DNA of 64,000 nucleotides, from NCBI GenBank assembly GCA_963768075.1, contig CAVYHD010000033.1, positions 868,001-932,000 of the forward strand. The letters are read 5' to 3'. This stretch comes from QHXW01 sp963768075. GTDB taxonomy: Bacteria; Acidobacteriota; Terriglobia; Bryobacterales; Bryobacteraceae. Both the position numbers and the translations under genes were made by a program. A model generated the notes under the pieces. That model was not told the DNA's origin, did no database searches, and was given only the letters and a program-made list of their open reading frames with translations. Shown here one piece after another: positions 41,125 through 51,800 of this stretch. The stretch's first letter is position 1, and every line of letters begins with the position of its first letter.

Positions 41125-41778
41125 ATGAAAAACAGCACCTTAATGATCTTGGCGGTTGTAGCAGCGCCGCTAGTAGCGCAGGACGTGGCCGGTGTGAAGT
41201 TTGATACACCGGAGGCGCGCGTGATCGAAGTGGTGAATTCGCCGGGCCAAAGGAGCGCACTGCACGAGCATAAGACAAACCGCGTGCTGATTTATCTCGA
41301 CGACGGGCACCAGACGCTGACTGATGCGGGGGGTCACGTAGAGGAGGTGCGCTGGAAGGCTGGGGATGTGCGCTGGAGCGCGGCGGGAGCGCGACATATC
41401 AGCGAGAACGTGGGCGCGACCACTTACCGGATCGTAGAGGTGGAGTTAAAGAACGGCCCGGGCACGCTGCCAGCTAGCGATCTGGATCCGGTGCGGGTTG
41501 CGCCGGATCATTACAAGGTGGAGTTCGAGAATTCGCAGGTGCGGGTGCTACGGGCGCACTACGGTCCGCGCGAGGCGGGACCGGAGCACGAACACATTCT
41601 CAACCGCGTGACGGTCTACCTCACGGACGCGAATGTCAAAGTGCCAACGCCCGACGGGAATGTGCAGATCATGCGAGCCGCAAGGGGCGATGTGCGCATG
41701 GGAGGGGCCGCCAAACACAAGGAGGAGAACCTGAGCCTGTTGCCGTTCGAGGTTCTGGCAGTGGAATTTAAGCGATAA
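41125..41778 (+). CDS. Periplasmic protein with two cupin-like domains
   Basis: A 217-residue exported protein with leader MKNSTLMILAVVAAPLVAQD. Two similar halves are seen: RVIEVVNSPGQRSALHEHKT with NRVLIYLDDGHQTL, and RVLRAHYGPREAGPEHEHIL with NRVTVYLTDANVKV. Each HEH-type histidine pair sits where cupins bind metal, so it is probably a bicupin. Catalytic or sugar-binding role unknown. It lies in the run of exported genes and probably shares their transcript. Confidence 0.78.
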   Translation: MKNSTLMILAVVAAPLVAQDVAGVKFDTPEARVIEVVNSPGQRSALHEHKTNRVLIYLDDGHQTLTDAGGHVEEVRWKAGDVRWSAAGARHISENVGATTYRIVEVELKNGPGTLPASDLDPVRVAPDHYKVEFENSQVRVLRAHYGPREAGPEHEHILNRVTVYLTDANVKVPTPDGNVQIMRAARGDVRMGGAAKHKEENLSLLPFEVLAVEFKR

Positions 41779-41811
41779 AATTACGACAGTCGTTGAAGAT
41801 TGGAGATGCTC

Positions 41812-43461
41812 ATGGCGAATTCGTTTGTGAATCTATTTGAACGCTATGTGGGCACGGTGAGCCGGCGCGATCTTTTTCGCACGGGCGGCCTGCTGACGCT
41901 TCCCGCATGGTTGGGCAATGGCAAGGCGGCAGCGGCGTCTGTGGCGCCGGGGCTCAAGGTGGGCCCGGACATCTACGAATCGGTGGGCATACGACCAATC
42001 ATCAACTGCCGCGGCACTTTCACGGTGGTGGGGGGATCGCTGGAACTGCCGGAGGTGCGCGCGGCCCAGGAAGCCGCCGCTCAGCACTACGTGCAGTTGG
42101 ACGAGATGATGGCGGCGATTGGCGGGCGGCTGGCGGAATTGACGGGCGCGGAATTTGGTGTGGTGACTTCGGGGTGCGCGGCGGGGCTGGCGCACGCGAC
42201 GGCGGCTTGCGTGGCCGGAGGGAATCCGGATCGTCACGTCAGGATTCCGGATTTGACTGGATTCTCGAAGGACGAGGTGGTCATCCCGAAGCACTCGCGC
42301 AATGTCTACGACGCCGCGGTGCGATCGATTGGCGTGCGGATTGTTGAGGTGGGGACGACGGAAGAGCTCGAAGCCGCGCTGGGGCCGCGCGTGGCGATGG
42401 TGTACGTTCTGGCGGGGCCGCGGGCGGACAGCGGGCCGCCAAGTTACGACGACATCATCAGGCTGGCGAAGCAGAGGAACATTCCGGTGCTGGTGGACGC
42501 GGCGGCGGAAATGCTCACGATCCCGAGTGTTCACTTGCAGCGCGGAGCAACGCTTGTGGGATATAGCGGCGGCAAATGCATTCGCGGGCCGCAGTGCGCC
42601 GGGCTGTTGCTGGGCCGCAAGGATTTGATTCAGGCAGCGTGGGTTCACAGCGCTCCGCATCACGGCTACGGGCGGACCATGAAGGTCGGCAAGGAAGAAG
42701 CCATGGGAATGCTGATGGCGGTGGAGATGTGGGTGAAGCGCGACCATGAGGCGGAATACAAGCAATGGATGTCGTGGATGGAGCACATGGCTGAGCGCGT
42801 GTCGGCGATTGACGGCGTGAAGGCGACGGTGCGCGAGCCAAGCGGGTTGAGTAATCACAGCCCGGCACTCTCGATCCGGTGGGACACGGACAAGATCGGG
42901 ATCAGCGGAGAGCAGGTCTCGCACACACTGTTCACGACAGAGCCGCGGATCACGCTGGCCGGGGGAGGCGGGTTTGGCCGGGGCAACTCGAACGCTTCGC
43001 CTACCGAAACCGGCGTGAGCATCCTCGCGTACATGATGCAGCCCGGAGACGAGCGGATTGTCGGAAACCGGCTCCATGAGGTTCTGTCGGGGGCGCCGAA
43101 GAGCAAGCTTGTGAAGGAGACCAGGGCACCGGCGGCGGATCTGAGCGGCCAGTGGGATGTCCACATTGACTTTGCGGCCGGCAGCTCGACGCACACTTTG
43201 TTTATTCGACAGGAGGGCGGGCGCATTGAGGGGACACACCTGGGCGATTACACCCCTCGCGAATTATCCGGCTCCATCAACGGCGATGCGGTGGAAATGA
43301 CCAGCCGAATCGGCGAGGAGCATGGCGCGGCGCTGACCTTCAAGTTTTCCGGCAATGTGCGGGGGGACAGCATGTCGGGCAACCTGGACATGGGCGAATA
43401 TCTGGGAGCGAAGTGGAGCGCGGCCCGGCATCCGTTCGGGCGCAACGATAGGCAGGGTTAA
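41812..43461 (+). CDS. Exported SelA-like PLP-dependent enzyme with C-terminal beta-barrel-like domain
   Basis: A 549-residue protein. I chose ATG 41812 because GGAG lies six bases upstream. The N-terminus includes VSRRDLFRTGGLLTLPAWLG, a twin-arginine leader. Residues 50-430 match the SelA/D-glucosaminate-6-phosphate ammonia-lyase-like PLP family: RPIINCRGTFTVVGGSLELP, GVVTSGCAAGLAHATAACVA, PVLVDAAAEMLTIPSV and the PLP lysine in GYSGGKCIRGPQCAGLL. After about residue 445 a separate strand-rich domain (SGQWDVHIDFAAGSSTHTLF, GDSMSGNLDMGEYLGAKWSA) follows. Export of a PLP enzyme through Tat is consistent with a pre-folded cofactor protein. Substrate unknown, perhaps an amino sugar acid. Confidence 0.82.
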   Translation: MANSFVNLFERYVGTVSRRDLFRTGGLLTLPAWLGNGKAAAASVAPGLKVGPDIYESVGIRPIINCRGTFTVVGGSLELPEVRAAQEAAAQHYVQLDEMMAAIGGRLAELTGAEFGVVTSGCAAGLAHATAACVAGGNPDRHVRIPDLTGFSKDEVVIPKHSRNVYDAAVRSIGVRIVEVGTTEELEAALGPRVAMVYVLAGPRADSGPPSYDDIIRLAKQRNIPVLVDAAAEMLTIPSVHLQRGATLVGYSGGKCIRGPQCAGLLLGRKDLIQAAWVHSAPHHGYGRTMKVGKEEAMGMLMAVEMWVKRDHEAEYKQWMSWMEHMAERVSAIDGVKATVREPSGLSNHSPALSIRWDTDKIGISGEQVSHTLFTTEPRITLAGGGGFGRGNSNASPTETGVSILAYMMQPGDERIVGNRLHEVLSGAPKSKLVKETRAPAADLSGQWDVHIDFAAGSSTHTLFIRQEGGRIEGTHLGDYTPRELSGSINGDAVEMTSRIGEEHGAALTFKFSGNVRGDSMSGNLDMGEYLGAKWSAARHPFGRNDRQG

Positions 43462-43467
43462 CTCCTG

Positions 43468-44202
43468 TTGCACTCGTCGAAACATTGGTTTTGGCTGGCG
43501 TTGGCGGCTGCCGCAGGTCTTCACGCCCAATCGCGCTGCGTCGTCACGCGCCCAACCGCCAGCATGTCCGTGCCTCACGTGAAGAAGCCGCGTGAGCTGA
43601 ACACCGATCCGAAGTCAAAAACATGGTCGAAATCCAGGACGGTCTGGATGACGAAGGACTGCTCCAAGACGCTGGATTATCCGAATTTGAAAACGGAGAT
43701 TCGCGGCTTCTGGAGTGACACGGATCTCTATCTGCTATTCATCTGCCCGTACGAAACGCTGAATCTTTTTCTGCCGCCGGAGCCGGACAAACCGCGCCAC
43801 AAACTCTGGGATCGCGATGTGGTCGAGATGTTTCTGGGCGACGATTGGGAAAACATCCGGCATTACCGCGAATTCGAAATTGCTCCGACGGCGGATTGGA
43901 TCGATCTGGCGATTGACCTGGATCATCATGGACTCAACCGCGACTGGCGCTCGGGCTGGCATGTTACGGCGCGTATGGATGAGACGGCGCACGTCTGGTA
44001 TGCCGCGGCGCAAATCCCGCTGAAATCAGTGAGCGCGACGGCCGTGAAGCCGGGGACGCGTTGGAGGATGAACCTGTACCGTATCGACGGGCAGGGCGCC
44101 GACCCGCAGCGCCACTTCCTCTGCTGGCAGCCCACCTGCGTCGTGAATCGCGATCCCAATCACGTTCCCGAGAACTTCGGTACCCTGATCTTTAGCAAAT
44201 GA
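43468..44202 (+). CDS. Secreted CBM9-like carbohydrate-binding protein
   Basis: A 244-residue protein with leader HWFWLALAAAAGLHAQSRCV (start TTG 43468). The body resembles the family 9 carbohydrate-binding-like domain: RGFWSDTDLYLLFICPYETL, KLWDRDVVEMFLGDDWENI, HYREFEIAPTADWIDLAID, AAAQIPLKSVSATAVKPGTR and WRMNLYRIDGQGADPQRHFL. Such proteins bind reducing ends of xylan or related sugars. It begins six bases after the PLP enzyme and overlaps the dehydrogenase start by four (ATGA), so it belongs to the same operon. Confidence 0.82.
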   Translation: MHSSKHWFWLALAAAAGLHAQSRCVVTRPTASMSVPHVKKPRELNTDPKSKTWSKSRTVWMTKDCSKTLDYPNLKTEIRGFWSDTDLYLLFICPYETLNLFLPPEPDKPRHKLWDRDVVEMFLGDDWENIRHYREFEIAPTADWIDLAIDLDHHGLNRDWRSGWHVTARMDETAHVWYAAAQIPLKSVSATAVKPGTRWRMNLYRIDGQGADPQRHFLCWQPTCVVNRDPNHVPENFGTLIFSK

Positions 44203-46501
44203 AGCAACCCCTGTTGGTTTTGTTTATGGCGGCGCTCCTGCCGGCGCCGGGAAGCGCGCAAGATATCGCAGCGGGCGGGAGGCAATTTGCATCACGCTGC
44301 GCCGGCTGCCACGGCGCGGATGGCGGCGGCGGCGAGTACGGTCCCAACATTGTGGACACGCGGCGGTTCGGGCAGAGGTCCGGGCGGGACCTTGCGGATG
44401 TGATTAAGAATGGCATCCAGGATTCCGGCATGCCCGCATTTCCACTACCACAGCCAGACATTGATTCGCTGGTAGCGTTCGTGAATTCGCTGCGTGCTCC
44501 GGCGGCGGACCACCCTGCGCCGGGAGACATGGCCGCGGGCGAGCGCTTCTTCTCCGGAAAAGGGAATTGCGCGAATTGCCACATGGTGAAGGGCCGGGGC
44601 GGCAATCTGGGCCCCGACCTTTCGAATCTCGGCCGCGAGCCCAGGCTGGCGCAGATCACGCAGGCGCTGCGAAATCCGGGGATGCTACAGAACCGGGATA
44701 CAATTTGGTCGCATTGCACCTGAAGGACGGACGGCATTCGAGGCTGGTAAAAACGAAAGCAACTACGATTTGCAACTGCTGGGCACTGGACGGAAGTTTG
44801 CGCCTGTGGAGCGGGAACAGATCGCCGACGAGACACGAGAGCCAGCACCCCTGATGCCGGCGGTAAAAGCGACAGATGAAGAGATGCGCGACCTGCTTGC
44901 GTTTCTCAGCGGCTTGCCCGGATCGGTCGCCCGATGCGACGCTGGCGGGAGGGCCGAGTACAGACGCCGGTGCGCCATTTGCCGCGATCGCCGATCCAAA
45001 GCCCGGTGAATGGCCCAGCTATCACGGCCATCTGAGCGGCAATCGATACAGCCCGCTCGAAGAGATCAATACGGAAAGTGTCGCGCGCCTGGCAGCGAAA
45101 TGGATGTTCCCGATCGGCAACTCGAAGCGGCTGGAGGTGACGCCGGTGGTTGTGGACGGCGTGATGTACGTAACCACGGCGAACGAAGTTTATGCGCTAG
45201 ACGCGCGCTCCGGCCGGCAAATCTGGCACTACGCGCGTCCGTTGACGAAGGGCGTGATTGGCGATGCGGAGTCGGGCATCAACCGCGGCGTGGCGGTGCT
45301 GGGCGGCAAGGTATTCATGGCGACCGACAACGCACACATGATCGCACTTGATCGAACCACCGGCCATCTGCTCTGGGATACCGAGATGGCCGACTTCCGC
45401 AACGGATATGGCGCGACATCCGCGCCGCTGGTGGTTAACGATCTGGTGCTTTCGGGCACTTCGGGCGGAGACGAGGGCGCACGAGGTTTTATTGCCGCGT
45501 TTCGCGCCGACACAGGACAGCGCGCGTGGCAGTTCTGGGCCATGCCCGCGCCTCGCGAACCAGGGTCGGAAACCTGGGTTGGGAGAGCCATCGAGCACGG
45601 ATGCGTGACGGGCTGGCTCACCGGCACGTACGATCCAACGACCGGTCTGGTGTATTGGCCGACAGGCAATCCCTGCCCGGATTACAACGGTGACGAGCGC
45701 AAGGGCGACAATCTTTACTCGAGCTCGGTAGTGGCGTTGGAGGCGAAGACAGGAAAGCTGCGCTGGTATTTCCAATTCACACCGCACGATCTGCACGATT
45801 GGGACGCCGCCGAAACGCCGATGCTGGTGGACGCGGAGTTCCACGGCCAGCCGCGAAAACTGTTGGCGCACGCGGACCGCAACGGATTTTTCTACGTACT
45901 GGACCGCGTGACCGGCGAGTTCCTGCTCGGGCAGCCGTTCGTCCACAAGCTGACTTGGGCCAGCGGACTGGATGCGAAGGGGCGGCCGCAAGTTCTTCCC
46001 GGCTCGGAGCCGAGCCTGCAAGGAGCGAAGGTCTGCCCGTCGGTGATTGGAGCCACGAACTGGAATTCGAGTGCATATAATCCGGCGACGGGTTTGTTTT
46101 ACGTGATGGCTCTCGAATCGTGCGCGATCTACACCAAGTCGTCCGCCTGGTGGGAACCAGGAAAATCATTCTACGGTGGCGGCGACCGCCACGTTCCCGG
46201 CGAGACGAGCCAAAAGTTTTTGCGCGCGATCGACCTGCAAACGGGAAAGGTTGTGTGGGAGGTTCCACAGATCGCATCCGGCTTTGGCCTGGCGGGCGTG
46301 CTCACGACAGCCGGCGGCTTGGTGTTCTTCGGCGATGATAGCGGCGCGTTTGCCGCGGTGGACGCGAAGACGGGCAAATCGCTGTGGCATTTCCACACCA
46401 ACGAATCCTGGCATTCCTCGCCCATGACGTACGCGGTGGGTGGGAAGCAATATCTCGGCGTATCGGTGGGGTCGAATATTGTCGCGTTCACTTTACCGTG
46501 A
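44199..46501 (+). CDS. Cytochrome c / PQQ-dependent alcohol (sugar) dehydrogenase, two frameshifts
   Basis: Periplasmic quinoprotein: two c-type heme domains followed by a PQQ beta-propeller dehydrogenase. Heme sites CAGCHG and CANCHM are in the first 130 residues after leader MKQPLLVLFMAALLPAPGSA. The frame is lost near 44750 (SNYDLQLLGTGRKFAPVERE continues in another frame) and again near 44930, before ADPKPGEWPSYHGHLSGNRY opens the propeller, which holds VYALDARSGRQIWHYARPL, FTPHDLHDWDAAETPMLVD, NGFFYVLDRVTGEFLLG and a final VDAKTGKSLWHFHTNESWHS. Without the shifts it would be about 765 residues. Electrons would pass to the hemes. Either sequence errors or recent inactivation. Confidence 0.83.
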
Positions 46502-46514
46502 TAGAGGATCCACG

Positions 46515-48653
46515 ATGATGAGTCAGATTTCCCGCGGAAGGCTGCTGTATCCGGCGGTCTTGTTTGCCGGAGTGTTGGCGGCGCAGAGCCTGGTGGTGGA
46601 CTCCACGCCGGCCCACGAGGTGAACTCGTTCAGCCCCGTGCAGGCATTGGGAGCGGGCGTGGACAGGATCGCAGTTGGTCTGGCGGACAAGATGCTGGTG
46701 GAGCCCAGACTCAAGGAAATTTTATCCGCGGGCTGGCAGACGGTAACCTACCGGCAAAATACGGAGCTTTCGGCGGAGGCGTGGCATTGGAACCCCCAAG
46801 GGACCTGGAGTGATCCGGCCGGAAGAGGTTACTTCGTAGGGAACGCAACGCCAACGGAGACACTGCGGCATTCCTTCGGATACACGCTACCGCATCGAGG
46901 TATGACACGGGGCGGAACGGACTCGCTCGACTACTCGCGCCTGACAGACGGCGATGCGAGCACGTACTGGAAGAGCAATCCTTACCTGACCCGTGCATTC
47001 ACAGGCGAGGACGATTCGCTGCTTCCGCAATGGGTGATGGTGGACCTGGGCAGCTTGCAGAAAGTGAGCGCGGCGCGGATCGCCTGGGCGGAGCCGTACG
47101 CCAAAAATTTCCGCATGCAATTCTGGACTGCCGGCGAAGAAAACCCGCGGAGAAATGCGACGAAGGGCACCTGGCAAACCTTCCCAGCAGGAGCGGTGGA
47201 CGACGGCAAGGGCGGCGAGACGACGCTCCGGCTGACGGCTTTCCCGGTGTCTGCCCGGTACATTCGCATCTGGATGACAGAGTCATCCAACACGTGCGAC
47301 ACACATGGCCCGGGCGACCGCCGCAACTGCGTGGGATATGCCATTCGCGAACTGTACATTGGCAAACTCGCCGCGGATGGCGGGTTTGAGGACTTTGTGA
47401 AGCATGCAGCCGGCGGCGGGCAGAGCCACACGATCTGCTCTTCGGTGGATCCCTGGCACGAGTCTTCCGACATTAACGAGAAGGCCGGAGAGCAGGTCGG
47501 GTTCGATTTCTTTTACACGAGCGGAATCACGCGCGGCCTGCCGGCGATGATTCCCATCGCGATGCTGTACAGCACGCCGGAAGATGCGGCGGCGGAGATC
47601 GCCTACATCGAAAAGCGCGGCTACCCGATTTCCTATGTGGAGATGGGCGAGGAGCCGGATGGCCAGCGCATGGTTCCGGAAGACTACGCGGCTCTTTACT
47701 TGCAGTTTGCCACGGCCATTCACAAGGTCGACGCGAAACTGAAGCTGGGCGGGCCGGTTTTCGAGGGAGTGAACGAAGACATCGAGGTGCCGCCGACTCC
47801 CGACGGCCGCGTGTCGTGGCTGGGCCGATTCGTGGATTATTTGAAAGCGCACGGCAGACTCAACGATCTGGCGTTCATGTCCTTCGAACACTATCCGTAC
47901 CCGTGCCAATCAAAATGGCCGGTGCTGTACAAAGAGGCGGGATTGATCACCCACATTATGGAAGTGTGGAGAAATGATGGTTTGCCAGCCAATGTTCCGC
48001 TGCTGATGAGCGAAGGAAACATGTCGTCGCGCGATGGCGGAATGTTCCTCGACATCATGGGCGGATTGTGGCTGGCGGACTTTGAAGGAGCCTTTTTGAC
48101 GGCAGGCGGAACCGCCAGCTACTTTTTCCACTACATCCCGGAGCCGATGGGGCGCGGATGTGACGGCGGTGGCGGCACATTCAGCTTTATCAACACCGAT
48201 CACGAGTACCGCATGAAGGACCGTTTGTCGCAGTTCTTCGCGAGCCAGTTGATTACGCGCGAATGGGTGCAGCCGGTTGACGCGATCCACCGCGTGTTTC
48301 GGGTCTCGAGCGATGTGCGCGATGCGGAAGGAAATACGCTGGTGACGGCGTACGCGGTGCTGCGTCCGGATGGCCAATGGTCGCTGCTGGTGGTGAACAA
48401 AGACCACGACAGCCCGCATCGCGTGCGCGTTTCGTTCCGGGAATCCGACGCAAAAGGCGATCGCCTGTTGTCCGGGCCGGTGACTCAGGTCACGTTCGGC
48501 GCGGCGCAGTATCAGTGGCACGCCGATGGCGCGAACAGTTGGGCCGATCCGGATGGCCCGCCGGCGACGTCTACGATCCACGCGGATGCACAAACGCTGT
48601 TCGAGCTGCCGAAGGCGTCGGTTGTCGTAATCCGGGGCAAACTCGGCGAGTGA
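46515..48653 (+). CDS. Secreted discoidin-domain protein with TIM-barrel glycoside-hydrolase-like domain
   Basis: A 712-residue exported protein (ATG 46515, AGAGGA upstream; leader LLYPAVLFAGVLAAQSLVVD). Residues about 140-290 look like an F5/8 type C (discoidin) domain: DYSRLTDGDASTYWKSNPYL, WVMVDLGSLQKVSAARIAWA and ARYIRIWMTESSNTCD. From about 310 a TIM-barrel-like region has EIAYIEKRGYPISYVEMGEE (an E suited as acid/base), HKVDAKLKLGGPVFEGV and LNDLAFMSFEHYPYPCQ; PLLMSEGNMSSRDGG is a second acidic block. A C-terminal beta domain (WSLLVVNKDHDSPHRVRVSF) completes a GH39/GH30-like layout. Exact family and substrate unassigned. Confidence 0.78.
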   Translation: MMSQISRGRLLYPAVLFAGVLAAQSLVVDSTPAHEVNSFSPVQALGAGVDRIAVGLADKMLVEPRLKEILSAGWQTVTYRQNTELSAEAWHWNPQGTWSDPAGRGYFVGNATPTETLRHSFGYTLPHRGMTRGGTDSLDYSRLTDGDASTYWKSNPYLTRAFTGEDDSLLPQWVMVDLGSLQKVSAARIAWAEPYAKNFRMQFWTAGEENPRRNATKGTWQTFPAGAVDDGKGGETTLRLTAFPVSARYIRIWMTESSNTCDTHGPGDRRNCVGYAIRELYIGKLAADGGFEDFVKHAAGGGQSHTICSSVDPWHESSDINEKAGEQVGFDFFYTSGITRGLPAMIPIAMLYSTPEDAAAEIAYIEKRGYPISYVEMGEEPDGQRMVPEDYAALYLQFATAIHKVDAKLKLGGPVFEGVNEDIEVPPTPDGRVSWLGRFVDYLKAHGRLNDLAFMSFEHYPYPCQSKWPVLYKEAGLITHIMEVWRNDGLPANVPLLMSEGNMSSRDGGMFLDIMGGLWLADFEGAFLTAGGTASYFFHYIPEPMGRGCDGGGGTFSFINTDHEYRMKDRLSQFFASQLITREWVQPVDAIHRVFRVSSDVRDAEGNTLVTAYAVLRPDGQWSLLVVNKDHDSPHRVRVSFRESDAKGDRLLSGPVTQVTFGAAQYQWHADGANSWADPDGPPATSTIHADAQTLFELPKASVVVIRGKLGE

Positions 48654-48826
48654 TTCCACCTTCCGTCCTACGGCCGCATATGCCAAATGGCTGGCGACCA
48701 TTGGCCCGTTCGGGTCATCAAACAGGAAACCGATTGTCCGATAATAGACATTTAACTCTGCCGGCCGGCGCTGATCAGGTTACGAAGACGGTAAGGCACT
48801 GATTACGCTGAAGTTTTGAACTGACT

Positions 48827-51800
48827 ATGTGGATTGTCCGACTAGCCCTTCGCCGGCCATACACCTTCGTGGTGATGGCGGTGCTGATCGCGATCCTGGG
48901 TGGGGTCGCGATTGTCACCATGCCGGTCGATATTTTTCCCTACATCGACATCCCCGTAATCAGCGTGATCTGGAACTACTCCGGCATGTCGCCCGATGAG
49001 ATGGAGAAGCGTATCGACACCATCTTCGAGCGCGCCATGACGACGACGGTCAACGACATTGAGCACATCGAGACGCAGGCATATAGCGGCGTCTCGGTCA
49101 CCCGCGTCTACTTTCAGCCCAACGTGAAGGTGGAAATGGCGATGGCACAGGTGACGGCGATATGCCAGACGCTGCTGCGCATCTTTCCGCCGGGAACTTT
49201 TCCGCCAAGCATCATCAAGTACGACGCCTCGAGCGTACCCGTCCTGCAACTGGGGCTGGAAAGTAAGACGCTCAGCGAGCAGCAGATTTTCGATTTGGGC
49301 TTGAACTTCCTGCGCACTCAATTGGCCACCGTTCAAGGCGCCGCTGTGCCGTTGCCGTACGGCGGCAAATTCCGCCAGGTGATGGTGGACCTAAACCCCG
49401 AGGCGCTCTATGCGAAGCAACTTTCCCCAACCGATGTTTCCAACGCGCTGGCCGAGCAAAGCCTGATCCTGCCGGCGGGCGATGTCAAAATCGGGGACAT
49501 CGATTATCAGGTGAAGCTGAACAACAGCCCGATAATCCTTGACCAGCTCAACGACCTGCCGATCAAGATTGTCAACGGCGCCACGGTTTACATGCGAGAC
49601 GTGGCCCAGGTGCGGGATGGCTACGCGGTGCAGACCAGTATCGTGCGGACCAACGGAACGCGCGGCGCGCTGGTAACGGTCTTGCGCAACGGGAAAGCAT
49701 CGACGCTGGACATCGTGCAAAAGGTCAAGGCTACTCTGCCGAAGATCCTGGCGGGCCTGCCTCCGGAGCTGAACGTCAGACAGTTCTTCGATCAATCGAT
49801 CTTCGTGCGCGCGACGATTGCGGGCGTAGTGCGTGAAGCTTTGATTGCGGCTTTCCTTACGGGCATGATGATCCTGTTGTTCCTGGGAAGCTGGCGCAGC
49901 ACAATCATCGTCTGCATTTCGATTCCGCTCTCGATCCTGACGTCGCTGATCGTACTCGACCTCACGGGCCATACGATCAACGTAATGACGCTGGGCGGCA
50001 TGGCACTGGCGGTGGGGATTCTGGTGGACGACGCTACGGTCGAGATCGAGAACACGCACCGCAACATGGCGATGAAGAAACCGCTGGTGCAGGCGGTGCT
50101 TGACGGGGCGAGCCAGATCGCGGTTCCGGCATTCGTCTCGACGCTGGCGATCTGCATCGTGTTCGTGCCGGTGCTGATGCTCACGGGCGCCGCCAAATAC
50201 TTGTTTACGCCGCTTGCACTGGCGGTGGTTTTCGCCATGCTGGCGTCATACCTGCTCTCGCGCACCTTGATTCCGAACATGGTCCACTATTTGCTCAAGC
50301 CCGAGCTGAAGTTGTATTTGCAGGGGGAGGAGGGGGAAGCAGCGGGCGGCAGCGGCATCATCTGGCGCACCCATCATGTGTTCAACCGGCGCTTCGAGCA
50401 GATGCGCAGCGCGTATTCAGGCCTGCTGGACTGGGCTTTGCAACATCGCGGCCTGGTGCTGACGATCTTTGCGGTGTTCGTCGTGGTCTCGCTGTGCCTG
50501 GCGCCGTTCGTGGGCCAGGATTTCTTTCCAACCGTGGATTCCGGCCAGTTGCGCCTGCACGCCCGCGCGCCCGTGGGCACGCGCATCGAGAAGACGGAGC
50601 TGATCTTCGCGGACATCGACAACGAGATCCGGCAAGTTATTCCGGCAGACGAGATCGATACGATCATCGATAATATCGGGATTCCTTTCGGCGGCTTCAA
50701 CCTCGCGTTCGGGGATAATACGACGATCGGGAGCGACGACGGCGATATTCTGATTTCGCTGAAGAGCGAGAAGCACGGTCCTACCGCCGAGTATGTCACT
50801 CGTTTACGCAAGCGTCTGCACGAGAAGTTTCCGGGCGTCACGATCTTCTTCGAGGCGGCCAACATCACGAACCAGATTTTGAATTTCGGCCTTCCTGCTC
50901 CGGTGGATGTACAGGTAGTAGGGCGGGACGCCGCGGTGAGCTACCGGACCTGCCGGGAACTGGAAACCCGGATCGCTCAGATCCCGGGCGCCGCCGACGT
51001 GCACATTCACCAGGTGGTGAACTATCCGGAAATCCTGGTGAATGTGGACCGGAACAAAGCGGGACTCGTGGGACTGTCCCAGCGGGATGTCAGCAACAGC
51101 CTGCTGATCTCGCTGAGCTCGAGCGGGCAGGTAGCTCCCACGGAGTGGGTGAACTGGGCCAACGGAGTCACTTATAGCGTAGCCGTTCAGACTCCTCAGT
51201 ACCGCCTGGATTCGCTGAGCGCAATGATGCGCACGCCGATTACACCGGTGGTGAATGCGTTGAACACCAACACGGCCTATTCGCTATCCGGGTCGGCGAA
51301 TGCCTCCAACGCCTCCGTGGGGACCGCGCCGAGCCAGGCTTCGCAGGCGTTCGGAAACCCGGGGGCGGCGCCGGCAACGACCCAATTGCTGTCGAATCTC
51401 GCCTCACTCCAGCGCGGCGTCACCACCGAGATTGTCAATCACTACAACGTCCAACCGGTGTTCGACGTTTACGCGAATGTGGACCGGCGCGATCTGGGAA
51501 GTATCGGTGACGCCGTGGAACAGATCATGAACGACGTGGCAAAGCGGCTGCCGCGCGGGACGACGCTGGCCTTGCGCGGCCAGGTGAACACTATGCGGAC
51601 CTCGTTCCTCCGCCTGGAACTGGGCCTGATCTTCGCGATTGTCCTGGTATATCTGCTTATGGCGGTGAACTTCCAGTCGTGGGTGGATCCGTTCATCATT
51701 CTGATGGCGCTGCCGGGAGCACTGGCGGGCATCGTCTGGATGCTGTTCGTCACGCAGACGACCTTTAGCGTGCCGTCACTGATGGGCAGCATCATGAGTA

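Noticed and set aside
41833..43239. 468-codon minus-strand open frame opposite the PLP enzyme
   Set aside because: His/Arg/Pro-rich shadow with no family features; the plus-strand gene has clear PLP-enzyme motifs.
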